From Isoetes taiwanensis (taxonomy: Eukaryota; Streptophyta; Lycopodiopsida; Isoetales; Isoetaceae), in assembly GCA_021234155.1 (NCBI GenBank), contig JAJEKV010000039.1, positions 12,214,840 through 12,278,839 of the forward strand: a stretch of 64,000 nt of DNA, read 5' to 3'. The translations under genes were made by a program, and so were the position numbers. The notes below the pieces were generated by a model, which worked only from the letters and a program-made list of their open reading frames with translations, did no database searches and was not told the origin of the DNA. Positions 32,915-44,375 of the stretch are shown piece after piece. How positions within the stretch are numbered: position 1 is the stretch's first letter; each line of letters begins with the position of its first letter.

Positions 32915-35056
32915 CTACCTCTTCAACATGTTGTCTTCTTGAAATCTCCTCTCGCGCTTCTCAAGTGGGCATCCCGTAAGGATTTGTCGATATTGCGCAC
33001 TATTCTGCCACAAGTTAATACTTTCACCAAAGTCAAAGTCCCCTAACTTGGGGCCCTCTATTGAGATCTGAAGCAATGCATCAAGGCCATCTCTTTGTAG
33101 CCTATTTCTAAACGTGTTTTTGATGCATTTCATGCAGCTAAAACCTCTTTCACAAGTAGCCGTACTTGAACATTGAATAAGGCCAATTTTCACAATTTTT
33201 AGTAGCTCGGGAAACTTTTGTTTCCAAGTCCCATTGCAACGGATCATACCCCATATATCCAAGAAGCCTCTACCAAGCCATTCCGTAGTAGCTTGCCTTT
33301 TATAAATCCCAAACTCAATGATCAAGGAAGCTTTATCAACAATGGGAGCAAATTCTTTTGAATTCACCTTTTTTCCATTCCCATAGAACTCACCAAGTGC
33401 CTTTATCTCCTCCAACCCTAAACTTTTACGTGGTCCCCCAATGGGCATGTTACATGGAGACAACACCTTCATAGACGATAGAGTTACTTGATCTTGGAGT
33501 CTCTCGCTCAAGCAACCAATCAAGGCATTAGCAAATGCCTTTTGGAATAAAATAGTGGCATCAAGATCTTCTCCATCAATGCCTCTATCCATTTCAATGC
33601 TTCTATACATATTCCCCTTTACTGACGACCTTAAGGTAGCAAGGTACCCTTTTTCAGTACTGTAATCCGGGATGATGGGATAATTCTTACTATCTCTTTG
33701 AAAGCCATTCAAATCTATTCCCGCATGTAAAAAGTCTTCCTCAATTTCCATAACTTTGCCTCTACATAAAATTGCTATCGTGATAATGTCAACATACTCT
33801 TTTTGAAATTCACAACTCAAGTCACTTGTGATCTTAAGAATATCACCAAGAAAATGAAGAATGTAAACGATTTTAAAACTTTTCAAGCTGTAAATTGTCT
33901 TACCATCACTTTGAACTCGTAAGGTCTCCATCCAAAGTCTTGCAATGGCACAGTCTACTCTACCAACGTGTCTTCACAATACCTAAGACGCGCAAATAAG
34001 AGCAATCCAATGCCTCTTGCATTTTTTCAAAAACACCTTGGCGAATGGTACTCCTATGGAAGAAGGCCACTTGATTCACAATCTCGTCAATAAACTTGCA
34101 TGTGGTCTTTATTGCGGGCTTCTTACAAACCTCTTGCACACATAAATTTGTTCGATGAGCACAACAATGAAGGATAGTCATATATGGATTAAGCACTTTT
34201 AATCGCATTGCAACTCCCATATTTGTGCCCACCATGACGGATGCACCATCACTCCCAAATCCCATCATTTTCTTCACATCCAAGTCCCATTCTTCCAATA
34301 TTTCCAAAATGCGCTCAGTAATTGATTTTGCATCACTATCTTTCACAACAACAATGCCATGAAAGTGGCATAAAGAATCATATTCTTTGTCACACTTATA
34401 TCGGTCGATTCATCAACTATTATTCCAAACCATGGGCTTTTTTTTCAAGCGTGCATATATCTCACATTCAATGGCCGTACTCACATGAAACACGAAGCTT
34501 GCACATGCCTTATTATCATTATACATGGTAGGAAGGTCTTCCATTCCACATTCCCTCAAAAGCTCCAAAAGGTTTGCTAGTTTCATGAAAGCCATGTCCT
34601 CTTTCGCTATAAAATAAGTGCACTTAAATATCTTCTCAATTGAAGCCTCCACATTAGCCTTCTTTTTTTGCGTGCATCGTTCAAGCCCATCCTTCTCTTG
34701 GTTCATAAGAAGAATAGCTTCTCTATGTGCTTGGCTTCTTGCATGATCTTCAAGGGCCGAAGTCTTGAAATTCTTGGCACCCGTTGTGCCAAATAGACTC
34801 TTGGAATGATGATCTTTCTTACAATAAGTACACCAAAGAAGACCTTGTTCAAGGTCTTCTTCCAACCAACGAAATTTTTCCAACCAATCTTCTTGGAATT
34901 TTCTTTTTGCTTGGTTTACTCTTGACATTCTCCTGCTAGCTGTTTTGTATGCTCTTCAAATTCATTATCAAAAGCTTTACTTGCGCTTGAAGAACGTGCT
35001 AATTCTGGTCTTATAAATCCGGGCATCGCAAAGAGGCTTGCTTGTTTTCTTGCCAT
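32915..35056 (-). pseudogene. hAT-family transposase (ZNF862/KIAA1586-like architecture), decayed
   Basis: Cut-and-paste transposase remains on the minus strand. The N terminus reads MARKQASLFAMPGFIRPELA from 35056. After a frameshift near 34930 comes a TTF/BED-type zinc finger (LLWCTYCKKDHHS...HARSQAHREA, 34680-34850). VDESTDIS, holding the first catalytic Asp, lies in another frame near 34405. GFGSDGASVMVG follows near 34245, and the frame 32915-33931 ends with the hAT dimerisation region (SSTATCERGFSCMKCIKN near 33140). At least three frameshifts (34930, 34420, 34350) and a TAG near 33962 disable it. The domain order matches animal ZNF862/KIAA1586-type hAT proteins and their plant relatives. 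Terminal inverted repeats were not identified. Confidence 0.9.
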
Positions 35057-35059
35057 CTT

Positions 35060-36290
35060 TGATAATACGAAGTAAACCTATAATATCAAAAAAAAAAAAA
35101 TTAGAAGCAATCAAGTACATTACATTATCAATCAAGTACATACGATAACGATACCAATGTAGATAAAAATAAGTTTGGAAAAGAAAAAATTATTTGAGGT
35201 AAGAAAGCAAACAATAAGATATAATAAAGAGAATAAATTATTGGATGTTAGAAAGCAAGCATTAACATAGAAAAAAAGGAGAAAGTGTGAGCCCAGAATA
35301 AATTGTTTAGAAGTAGATGGGCTTGTTGGGTTGGAACCTAGCACAACAATGATAATAAATTGACATCACACCATAGATGTGGATGGCTTCAAAAAAAAGA
35401 TGGGAACATATTTAATCATTATCTGTATTTTCAATGGGTTATAGAAATTTTAAGAGTGCAGTAACAGTGGTTTCATTTAACTATTTGCAAGAGAAAATAC
35501 AAAGAAGGGGATTAAAAAAATACAGAGGGAGGGCCGAGGGATTACCTTTTAGATAATAATAGGAAGACTGTCACAGTGTCACTGTACTGGAATTGGAGTT
35601 GCAACTTAAATCAAGACCCATATGAAGCTTGCTGGGCGACCAAACTGTCTGTCTTGTCTTATTTTCGTATCTCCATCTCCATTTCCATAAATTTCCAGCC
35701 TACTGAAGTTCGAATTCGGTGGGCTTCTTGGCATGAAGGGGCATAATTTTTGGCCTTTTTGTTCTTTGAAACAGTCTGGTGTATGGTTTATATAGGCAGT
35801 CTGGTATATCCAGTTTTGAAGAAGATTCACAACAGCGCTTGTGCTTGGTTAATCAGGTCGATTTGGTGCTTGGATTTTGGTAGCGACAGTGGTATGTTCA
35901 TGCTCTGTAAATCATTCAATGCATTCACAACAATGCTTGGGTTGATCAGATCGATTTAGTAGTTAGAACAACAAAAGAAAACAACAAATGGAGTAGAAGC
36001 AGAAGCCGAACCCAGTTGCCTGCCTCCACACAGCCCTGCTTATCGAAGTTCTGATTCTGAGTCTGATTGATTGTCTGAGTCTAAGTCTGATTCTGAGTCA
36101 TGCCGCAGAAGAATGAACCATGGCCATGCCACAGCAGAGCAGAGTCGCACCACCGCAGTTACAGAATACAGAGATAGCAGGAAGAAAGAAAAGTTTTTTT
36201 TGTTTCCCTCTTTGTTTGCATTAAATTTTTGCAGCGGGGGAAGAAGGATATCCAATGGGCGATTCATTCGATTTAAATCTGTTGCTACTA
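35060..36290. other. No gene recognised
   Basis: 5' flank of the hAT remnant. It contains a near-duplicate phrase (TTCACAACA..GCTTG near 35826 and 35925) and a TCTGAG/TCTGAT simple repeat at 36049-36100 that translates to Ser/Asp/Glu runs on the minus strand. No supportable coding region. Confidence 0.4.
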
Positions 36291-36296
36291 TACTAA

Positions 36297-36797
36297 GGGT
36301 ACATTCGCACCCGCGGTTAAGTTAAGTTAAAATATGATTTTTAACTAAATTTACATTCGCACCACTAGTTAAGTTAGCATATAGTTAAGAAATATAGTTA
36401 AGAATTTAGTTAACTTTATTAACCAAAAGCATTAACTAAACTTGTCTTCGCACCTTGTTCAGTTAAGTTAGCAAAACTAACTAAAAGTTAACTAAATTAA
36501 AAATTAGCACTAAAAGTTAAATGAACTCATAGATGTCACTTTAAGTTTAGTTAAATGTGCTTATAATTTTTTATGCCTTTGGCTAACTTAACTAGACATA
36601 TTCGAAAGCATTTAGTTAGCCAGTTAAGTTATTTTTTAACCAAATTTTTTAACTAAACGAGTGCGAAATGGTTTTCCGTTAAGTTAGCCTAACTCAATTT
36701 TTTAACTAGCTTTGGTGTGAACGCAATCACCTAGTTAGTATTAACTTAACGGTAAAAATTAACTTAACTAACTTTAACCATGGGTGCGAATAGACCC
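36297..36797. mobile_element. Tourist-like MITE (PIF/Harbinger type), 501 bp
   Basis: Terminal inverted repeats of about 38 bases begin GGGTACATTCGCACCC on the left and, in reverse complement, GGGTCTATTCGCACCC on the right. The element is flanked by TAA on both sides (36294-36296 and 36798-36800), the three-base duplication typical of PIF/Harbinger elements. The interior is AT-rich and made of repeated TTAAGTTAGC / GCTAACTTAA units in both directions, plus further ATTCGCACC copies, so the whole element can fold. It is non-coding and depends on a transposase elsewhere. Confidence 0.85.
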
Positions 36798-36799
36798 TA

Positions 36800-38040
36800 A
36801 GTTAGTAAGTAGTACATAAACAAACGACGAGTAGCTCTACTACAGCTCTGTTTTTTAATTTTCTTAAACTTTTGTTCTGACAGACTATTAAATGCCAGTT
36901 GATGCTTAGGCTGTCGGCCGATTTCTGGAAATCAAGGATATCTCGCCGGAACAGGTTCCGACATTTTGCTTGGCTGGACGGTGGTAAAAAGAAACGTCGG
37001 CAAAGTTCCCTTTGCCCCAGACTTTCCCCAACGCTGCCATCAACCCTTTACTGACTGAAGCAACACATCTTCAGCTCATTGAAATAGACACTGAATCTAG
37101 TTTGCAAGTAAAGGATTAAAGACTTTTACTACCCCGGATGTTAGATAAAATGTTCCTCTGCAATTACGTGCATCTTATATCCATATTTTATTCTTTATAG
37201 AGATTTTATTTATCAAGTACTGCTTAAAAGCTTAACAACAAAATGTTATCTTGTGTTGCAATAAAATGCCATTATCAGACTAATGTATCATCCAAATTTG
37301 TATTGAACCCCACAACCTTGACTTTTGATGATCGGCCCTCAATCTGCACATTACAGAAAAATTGCAACCAAAAGGCAACCGTACAAATCTACTAGGACTT
37401 TTCTGATACTCAAACTGAGTACAAAGTTTGCACATAACATTGCTTGCATTTAATAGCTTTCATAATGCAACAGCCAGAGTACTGATTCGTTATGTGCAGC
37501 ATCCCCATAAACTAGTGTAACCTTAATCGAACATAGGACATTAGGTCCATAAGATATTCAGCTTCATACTTCAAACATCCATGCACATCAGTTTTTATCA
37601 TCATTCAACAAAGCTTAAGATGTTAAAAAGACTTACCATTTTTACAGACTGGACTTTTATGAAGACATGAACCACACTGGATGTAGTCAGAAATTTTTTG
37701 TAATATTAGATCATATATACATAAAAGGATAAAATTAAATACCCAATTCATGCAAAATGAGGGGGCAACTCTTCGCATCAAATAGACTAAAAATCACTGC
37801 ATAAAGTAAGGAACTTCAAACTGATGAGTTAATCAATGGTAAAAAATAACACTTCTGTGGAACATCTTACATACACAAACATATAGAAAATTCTCTGGAT
37901 TATGAATATGAATATCTGTCAGTTCGGCTTCTCTCGTATGTGATTCAAGATTGGTAGGATGCAAAACTGTAATATAGTTGCAAAACAAGAGCACTTCCAT
38001 TCTCAGTATGAAAGCACAAGATTAGAATGGGAAAAATTAC
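36800..38040. other. No gene recognised
   Basis: Flank and possible intron of the Rab7 remnant. A faint minus-strand match NPENFLYV near 37885, in the place where Rab7 has a DPENFPFV-like stretch, could be the next exon, but it is too short to claim. Confidence 0.35.
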
Positions 38041-38183
38041 CTGTATCCAAAATTTGTCCCACCAATTATCAAGGTTGTCAAACCTGATAACATTCACATC
38101 ATAACAAGAACACAACAATTTGTTCCTCGATAGAAGGCAACACCTAAACCCTGAAAATATCCTTGATGTGTTGTATCCCATAT
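38041..38183 (-). pseudogene. Rab7-type small GTPase exon, decayed
   Basis: On the minus strand, the reading WDTTHQGYFQGLGVAFYRGT continues as NCCVLV and then, after a one-base loss, YDVNVI, RFDNLDNWWDKFWIQ, with a GT donor at its end (CAG|GTAATT). This is the switch II to alpha-3 region of plant Rab7 (RabG3), the late-endosome/vacuole GTPase. The key switch II sequence TAGQE is changed to TTHQG, removing the catalytic context. A codon is missing before FDNL, and the frame is broken, so this copy is non-functional. Other exons are not convincingly present. Confidence 0.78.
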
Positions 38184-38354
38184 GTAGATGACCATAATAT
38201 TAGAGTTAATCACTCCTATTAAGAAATAACAGATTCCACATAGAACTTAAGAATGAAAGGGACGATTACCTGCATAATGACAGGCCTACATCCAGTTGCA
38301 CCTCCTTTGAAAGATGCGTAACCTATTTGGCTGTACCACTGAAAGATGTGTAGG

Positions 38355-38964
38355 CTATTTGGCTGCACCACAGATATATGCAGGTGCATGTATACCTAAA
38401 GGAAATAGAAAGTTCAGATTTATTCGCACGTGTCTGCCGCAAAAAAAAGGAGAAAAATGAATCAGGAATAAAGGAAGAAATACTACAAAAAGGAGAGGCT
38501 CATTCATCCATATGCTTGCACCTTCAAGATCTGCAATGATACTATCAAACTTAGCAAAGAATTCAGTTAAATCTTCATTTTCTTTGTACTTCAATTTTTT
38601 GAGCTCCATTTCTAAGACATCCATTTGAGAAGAAGACTTCTTCTCATAAGTCTTAATCAAATACTTCCGCATCTCTCGTGGATGTTTGCCTCTGATCCTC
38701 AACAAAATAGGGTTTCCAACTTTACTAGTTATAATACCTTGTGCCTGCTTGAGTTCGATTTTATCTTGACTAGTAATAGTTGTATCACCTGCAGAGACAT
38801 TTCCTGATCCTGCATTCACACTTACAAACCCAAAGAGCTTCATTCTCTAGTACATTTTTCAGCTTCGCTTTCTAGACTTGAAGATTTGAACCTCCTTTGT
38901 ACACATCTATGGAATTAAGTAGTGATGCTCCAAATCGACTTGTCATGATGGAAATGCTAAGATT
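38355..38964 (-). mobile_element. Copia gag fragment
   Basis: Minus-strand frame 38355-38843 reads an N-terminal Copia gag of the UBN2 type. It includes QAQGIITSKVGNPILLRIRG, then LEMELKKLKYKENEDLTEFF and AKFDSIIADLEGA, the KL..G.s...f...F...i..L pattern. Upstream, in broken frames, are TSRFGASLL and other N-terminal residues, right after a primer binding site. No protease, integrase or polymerase follows at lower coordinates before 38.2 kb, where a Rab7 exon begins, so the element is truncated soon after gag. Confidence 0.75.
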
Positions 38965-38977
38965 GCTCTGATACCAA
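38965..38977 (-). other. Copia primer binding site
   Basis: TTGGTATCAGAGC on the minus strand, directly beside the LTR candidate and upstream of gag; it fixes the element's orientation. Confidence 0.8.
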
Positions 38978-39161
38978 TGTAAGAGATGTAATTTGCACAT
39001 ATCAAATGTGTTTGATTTAATTTTGTTTCAAATTTAGATGATAATGTTTCAACCTCTATGGTTTTAAATATTGCACTCAATAATACTAGGTTCACAACTC
39101 ACAACTCTCATTACCATTTCAATAGTTTCAAACAACCAGATAGCCCAGGCGGCATTTAACA
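38978..39161 (-). mobile_element. Copia 5' LTR candidate (184 bp)
   Basis: A TG...CA segment (TGTAAG at 38978 to TTAACA at 39161 on the plus strand) abutting the primer binding site. The inner boundary is well supported by the primer site. The outer boundary rests on the TGTTAA start seen on the minus strand and is less certain. Confidence 0.5.
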
Positions 39162-39288
39162 TCCATGTTTCCTCAATCTGGCTCACATCCAACTTATCAG
39201 GAGCTACCGATTTATCCCCCAACTGAAAACCGACTAGTTCCAGATTTTCCTTACTCAGTTTTTCCCTATCGGTTTTTTATTCGGCCAC

Positions 39289-39840
39289 CACTACAAAACC
39301 AAAGCCCTGTTACGACGTCTATTACGACGTCCAGACGTCGTTTGCACGTCGATGATCGACGTCAAAACGTCGATAAACGACGTCTATTTCGACGTCGGGC
39401 GTCGCCGATAACGGCGTTTATGCGTCGCGTTTATCGCAGCGTCGCAACCGCTGGCGTCTTTAAGCGGCGACATGGCGTCGTTCAGCGTCGTTAGCATTAC
39501 TGCGTGGGATTGACCACGCGCGATCGCCGCTTTTGCCGAGTGGCGCCCGGCGCGGCCGGTGGCGTGGCGGATGACACGCAACGTCGTTCAACGACGAAAA
39601 AAGTACACGTCATCATGTCCAGGTCGGTGGCGTTGCGGTTGCCCGGTAAGCGGTGGCGTATTTGCCAGCGTGTGAAGCGTCGTTCAACGGCGTTTGGCGG
39701 GCGTGCCAATTTGTCACTGGCCAGCTGCGTGTGGCGGTATTTGTCTGGCGGCTGGCGGCCGCGCGGAACGCGTCGTTCAACGGCGCCTTGACGCGATGGC
39801 GACCCGCGCGGAATAACGTCGTTCAACGGCGATTAAAGGA
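39289..39840. mobile_element. CACTA (En/Spm) element terminus with subterminal repeats
   Basis: The sequence starts CACTACAAAACC, the CACTA signature. Within 15 bases it enters about 500 bp packed with ACGTCG/CGACGT units in both directions (for example GACGTCGTTTGCACGTCG and ATAAACGACGTC). Dense subterminal direct and inverted repeats after CACTA termini are diagnostic of this superfamily and bind the element's TnpA-like protein. The later half (39.42-39.84 kb) has the diverged form GGCGT/CGTTCAACGGCG. Similar arrays near 48.1-49.6 kb and 57.65-57.74 kb probably belong to the same or related elements. Confidence 0.85.
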
Positions 39841-40400
39841 ATTTTGATAAAAAAAATATTTATTTAATATTATTCAATATGATTTAACGGACGGTTAATA
39901 TTCATATTCAAAATTAACAAATATTTAATATAAATAAATATTTAGTAATATTTATTAATATTAATATTATCAATAATATTAATAGTATTAATAAATATTA
40001 AATATGAACAAAATAAATCGAGAATAAATATTTAAAAATTTAAAAATTCGAAAAATAGAAACAAATATTGATTAAATTATATTAATGGTAGATAAGCATT
40101 ATTGTTTAATATGTAATTAAATGTTTAATAAATCTAAGAATAAAAAAATAGAATCGAGCATAAAATTAACATAACAAAAAATCACAAATAATAAGAACAA
40201 AGCATAAAAATTTAAATTGAATTCAATTAATATATTTCACAATGTAATTTGCACATTACAAAATATATTAAGTCTTTAGTTGTTGCTCTCTTCTTCTTCT
40301 TCTTCATTGGCTTTCGTCTTCATTTACCGCATTATATTGTATCGCAACAATTAGTTCATTGTAGTCACAAATAATTATCTAATGAATGATACACACTTCA
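39841..40400. other. AT-rich spacer inside the CACTA element
   Basis: Very AT-rich (AATATTTAATATT-type) sequence with a short CTTCTTCTTCTTC run near 40290. No coding signal seen. Confidence 0.5.
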
Positions 40401-41350
40401 TCCCCCTTTCACGCTTGATGATGGCGTCTGCTGATGGCCGCATGGCCGCCTTGTTTGAAGGCCCTTTCGCGTTCATCTTTAGCGGTAGGGGCGACCCGGC
40501 AAATGGCGCCTATTGAGAATGAGCACCAAAACTAATGTTAGTGTTCAACTTCGAGAACCTACATTATAAACCAAATTTATACTTACAAATAGCTTATCCG
40601 AGAAAGCCATAACCGCCGAGACCAGTCTTATTGGCACTATGGGCGCCACTTGCTTCATGCCGTACCTGGCGTCAGTAGCTGCCTTTGTTCTAGCTTCCCC
40701 TTTCTTTGATAATATGTTGGCCTTCAAACACTACAATGCAATACAAGGACTTAGTCCACATGGCATCATCTAATTTATCGACTCATGGGAGAGATGATGT
40801 ACTTGAAATGCCTCATTAGTCAACGGATAGGTACGTGCCACTTCCTCTATCGAGACTCTGTAGCTTTGGCAAGAGCTTTTGTTGCTTCTTCGATTACCTC
40901 TGCAAAATATAAATAAAATATGAGTACAATGAGGTTATAATGAAGAGCGAAAGGACCCTAATACCTGGTGGCTTTAACATGTTTACCCCCGCTTTGAACA
41001 AACCTCCCTCCATGAGATCTCTCGACTTGAGCTCGGGATATTACGCTTCTAAAGCTCCTTGATCCTCTCTTTTTCCTCATCATAGGCTCGAGTTCCATTC
41101 ACCCTTGTGGACGTTATGGCAAACGCTATTTGTGACACTATTAGCCATCTTCCAAAAATTGTCGCCATCTGCGGTCTTTGTGGCGGCAACTCTTGCTACT
41201 ACACTCAACATCGACTAACATATGAATATGTGTTAGTGAACAAAAAGGGCATAATTCAAGATGAACTCACTCATATTGAAAGAGATGCCTTCGTGGAGGT
41301 GGTGCGGTGGTGCACGATCTTTAACAGAGCTTGAAGAGGAATTGCGTCCA
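40400..41350 (-). pseudogene. Possible second CACTA protein, fragments
   Basis: Minus-strand fragments with coding character include ANILSKKGEARTKAATDARY (near 40700), EVIEEATKALAKATES (near 40880) and RAYDEEKERIKEL (near 41065). The charged helical patterns are like the coiled-coil C-terminal part of plant En/Spm TnpA-related proteins. The assignment rests on position inside a CACTA element and composition. Frames are broken, and I cannot define exons. Confidence 0.35.
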
Positions 41351-41438
41351 CTTTCGAGCGTAAGCGACGGTCGGCGCTCCTTATTGGGGGTTCATTCTCC
41401 TGCGTGCTGGGAGCGGGCCCAAGATTGAATTCGAAGGA

Positions 41439-41672
41439 GTGTATGAGCTATGGCGTGGAGGGTCATGGGCGCCGGACCTCGCCTACTTTGTTCATGACAC
41501 GGCGGCGCAATCTCCATTTCTGCGAGGCGACATCCCGAATTGCAAGGCATTCCACCTATCTTGGGGTTATCGCCTCGTTGATATCTCGGAGTTCCCTGCT
41601 CTTCGTCTTCCTCACGGATGCGAGGTCCTTTTTAAATCTCTTGGTGGTGGTGAGAAGAAGATCCGCCCATAA
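41439..41672 (+). CDS. Unrecognised open frame
   Basis: A plus-strand reading MYELWRGGSWAPDLAYFVHD continues to LFKSLGGGEKKIRP without a stop, and 5' of it an in-frame stretch extends towards 41404. It looks like protein by composition but matches nothing I know, and it runs opposite to the kinase-like gene of the same element. A chance frame is quite possible. Confidence 0.25.
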   Translation: MYELWRGGSWAPDLAYFVHDTAAQSPFLRGDIPNCKAFHLSWGYRLVDISEFPALRLPHGCEVLFKSLGGGEKKIRP

Positions 41673-42289
41673 CCACGACGGCGAACATTATGCATAGGAA
41701 AAGAAGGGCCTTAACCGCATTTACACGCTACATTTAAAAACATTAGAGCGTTAAAAATAAATGGTTAACTTACATTTTATCCTAGAAAAAATCCATACCA
41801 AATCCACACAATGGTGGAGGTGGCGGTGGTGGCGAGCTAAACCCGAACGACCAACTTCGCCTCTTAAAGGCCTTTGCAGGTTTAGGGCTGTCAATAAGGC
41901 TACCAAGCCCCTAGAAGTAAAGTTGTGAACAATAGATATGCCATCGCGTGCATCCCATGGTTCTTTGGACATGTGCAAAAACTTGCAAGTTATTTATATG
42001 GAGTGCGATGAATAACATAGTAGGAAAGCAACAAATGTTAGCAACATGGGAAGTTCATTACAAAACATTGGGATTTGAATAATTAAAAGTGTCTTTATAT
42101 ATTTGGTTATTAGACAATTAAAAAAATTTAATACTCTTAAACATGGCAAGATATACAATATTGTATTCATTATTTGAGTTGTGACAACAACAATTTTGAC
42201 ATCTCAAGGCATCCATGCACTTCATGTGTCGTCTTTGTCTCACAACCATGGTAGAAGATATTCCAACACTTTGTAAGGCTTCAACAACC

Positions 42290-43416
42290 GGAAGCTTTGG
42301 GTCGTGATGAGAATACGTCTTCACGTAGGCACATCATTCTTGTTTTTTGCTCCTCCAACTTGTCAAGACGTCGTTGGTACATATGGGTTGGATTAATCCA
42401 TTGGGCATTGTTGTTATTATTAAACCACTCCATTCGCATAGCACACGAAATCCGAGAAGCATCTCATAAATATATCCCAATGCATAGACATCATGAATTT
42501 CGTGTCCCCATACCACGATCATCATCCTTTGATTTCTCAAACCGGTTTCCTCTAACCATGGATATTTTGCTTGTCCATCCGAAAGTAAATACCGACACTT
42601 CAACAAAGGGACGGCGCTCTTTGGCGTAAAATGAATTGCATTGTCCCAATCACCAATGGCCACCCACACATTTTGGTACTCATCATCAAAATGTAATTTG
42701 ACTCTCTTGCAATTAAGCTTTGTGTGAGTGAAGTGGCCTTTGTGGATCTCAACGACACCTTACGCTAGGGCAAGAGCTATCTACGGAACATCTTGATATA
42801 CAACTTCGCATTTTGCTCCTAAGTTCGGTAGCCTATGTGTTTGTCGGTTCTTCTTGGGCTCTAGCAATTGCATTTGACCATCTTCTAAAAGCGTGACAAG
42901 TTATTAGGTAAATAGTCAAACAAGTGTGCAAGTGTCTCTCCATTCATGAAAGGTAGAATCACCATTGGCCCTATGGTATCCCCACTAGAGCTAGCAACTT
43001 CATATGCAAGTCCAATGGATGTAGCCAAAGCGGGGATGCGGGCTCTTGAAGCGTATGTATCTTTGAGCCATCTCATGCGTCTACGCCCTATCTTTGCCCT
43101 TGAAAACCCATCCTTTGTATAGCTCATCATCTTGGAAGTGTTGTGTTCCGTTGATCTTGATTTGATCGTGCGATGTGTTGGTTTCTCCTCAATAAAGGCG
43201 TATCACATCCACGGCCTCTACGGGCATGGGATCAACAAAGATTGATGTGTTCATGTGATTCTCCAAAGAAAAGTGGGGCTTGCTAGGCCCTGCTCCACTA
43301 GAGCTTCCCCCGATGCAAAGCATTTTAATTACCTCAACCGGCGTGCATTGAGATCCGCAATGATGTTCTTGTGATCCAAGCGTCGCTTCTTTGAGGAATT
43401 CCATGAAGCTACCCAT
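42290..43416 (-). pseudogene. Protein-kinase-like gene carried in the CACTA element
   Basis: Minus-strand blocks follow the order of a kinase domain. A first block (43189-43416) starts MGSFMEFLKEATLGSQEHHC. YKGWVFKGKDRA lies near 43110, then GPMVILPFMNGETLAHLFDY (hinge region, near 42950) and EIHKGHFTHTKLNCKRVKLH (position of the HRD loop, near 42720). VAIGDWDNA stands where DFG is expected (near 42655), and DVYALGYIYEML (helix F, near 42450). The catalytic HRD aspartate is replaced in FTHTKLN and DFG is GDWDN, so it looks like a pseudokinase even before decay. Stops near 42900, 42780 and 42760, and frame changes between blocks, make the copy non-functional, unless some are introns. I infer it is cargo of the element starting at 39289. 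Confidence 0.6.
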
Positions 43417-44035
43417 TCCTTGACACGAGCCTCGGCATTGGGACTTTTAAGCTGCCTTTGAATGCTTCAAACATGTCTTGATTCATCCATGGGGTTTCCA
43501 ATCATTGGCTTTACATGTGTGTCAAGGAGAGAAGTCAAAATTTCTTCTTGACCTGGCCATTTTTGTGCTAACTCAATTTGGCACTTCTTTTTTCACATGT
43601 CGACAAAATGGTCGACACGTTGACCGGTTGCATCTCCCGGTCGGGACTTTCGTTAGCACATATCTCATTTATGACCATCGTCTAATCTCACTAATCATTA
43701 GTGTCTTCACGATCGGGGCCATACCTACAAACCAATTTAGATTCATTAATCTTGCTTTGTGACTTTTTTTTTCAAACCTTCATTATGAATCTTTACCTAC
43801 TTTCTTAAGAGTTAGTTTCCTTTTTAATTTTTTTTTTTTAAACCAACTATTTAAAATTTTTTCTTGCTCTTAACCACTCCCACATCGGTGTTTCTTTGAC
43901 ATCCCTAACATCTTTAAAAAACAACATTCTTAACTAGAAACCCTAAAATCAATAATGCAATTTTTTCAAAAACCACGCCCTTGTCCAATCAGTAAAGATT
44001 TCTATTTATTGATATATTAATAAAAAAATAAACAA

Positions 44036-44375
44036 GAGTAGGCGGTGAGCTTGGACCCGGAACACCTAGTCTTCTCCACTCAAGGCGGAGCCGACCATGC
44101 CCTTGTCCAAGTCTCCCCAAATTTTTATAAACTAAATACATTAATAAATAAAATTAAAAGAGTAAACGGTGAGCTTGGACCCGGGAACACCTAGTCTTCT
44201 CCACTCAAGGCGGGTGACCATGCCCTTGTCCAAGTCTCCCCAATTTTTCTAAACTAAATACATTAATCAATAAAATTACAAAAGAGTAAGCGGTGAGCTT
44301 GGACCCGGAACACCTAGTCTTCTCCACTCAAAGTGAGGTAGACCATGCCCTTGTCCAAGTCTCCCCAAGTTTTTT
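44036..44375. repeat. Three 124 bp tandem repeats upstream of the kinase-like gene
   Basis: GAGCTTGGACCCGG recurs at 44046, 44170 and 44294. Each unit has a GC-rich head (ACACCTAGTCTTCTCCACTC) and an AT-rich tail. The head is recognisably the same as the 121 bp repeat at 63846-64000, which lies in the same position relative to the minus-strand gene of the second CACTA element. Confidence 0.88.

Noticed and set aside
39289-39840. Coding frames across the CACTA subterminal region (109 codons)
   Set aside because: Periodic CGTCG/CGACG repeats generate Arg/Val-rich frames on both strands.
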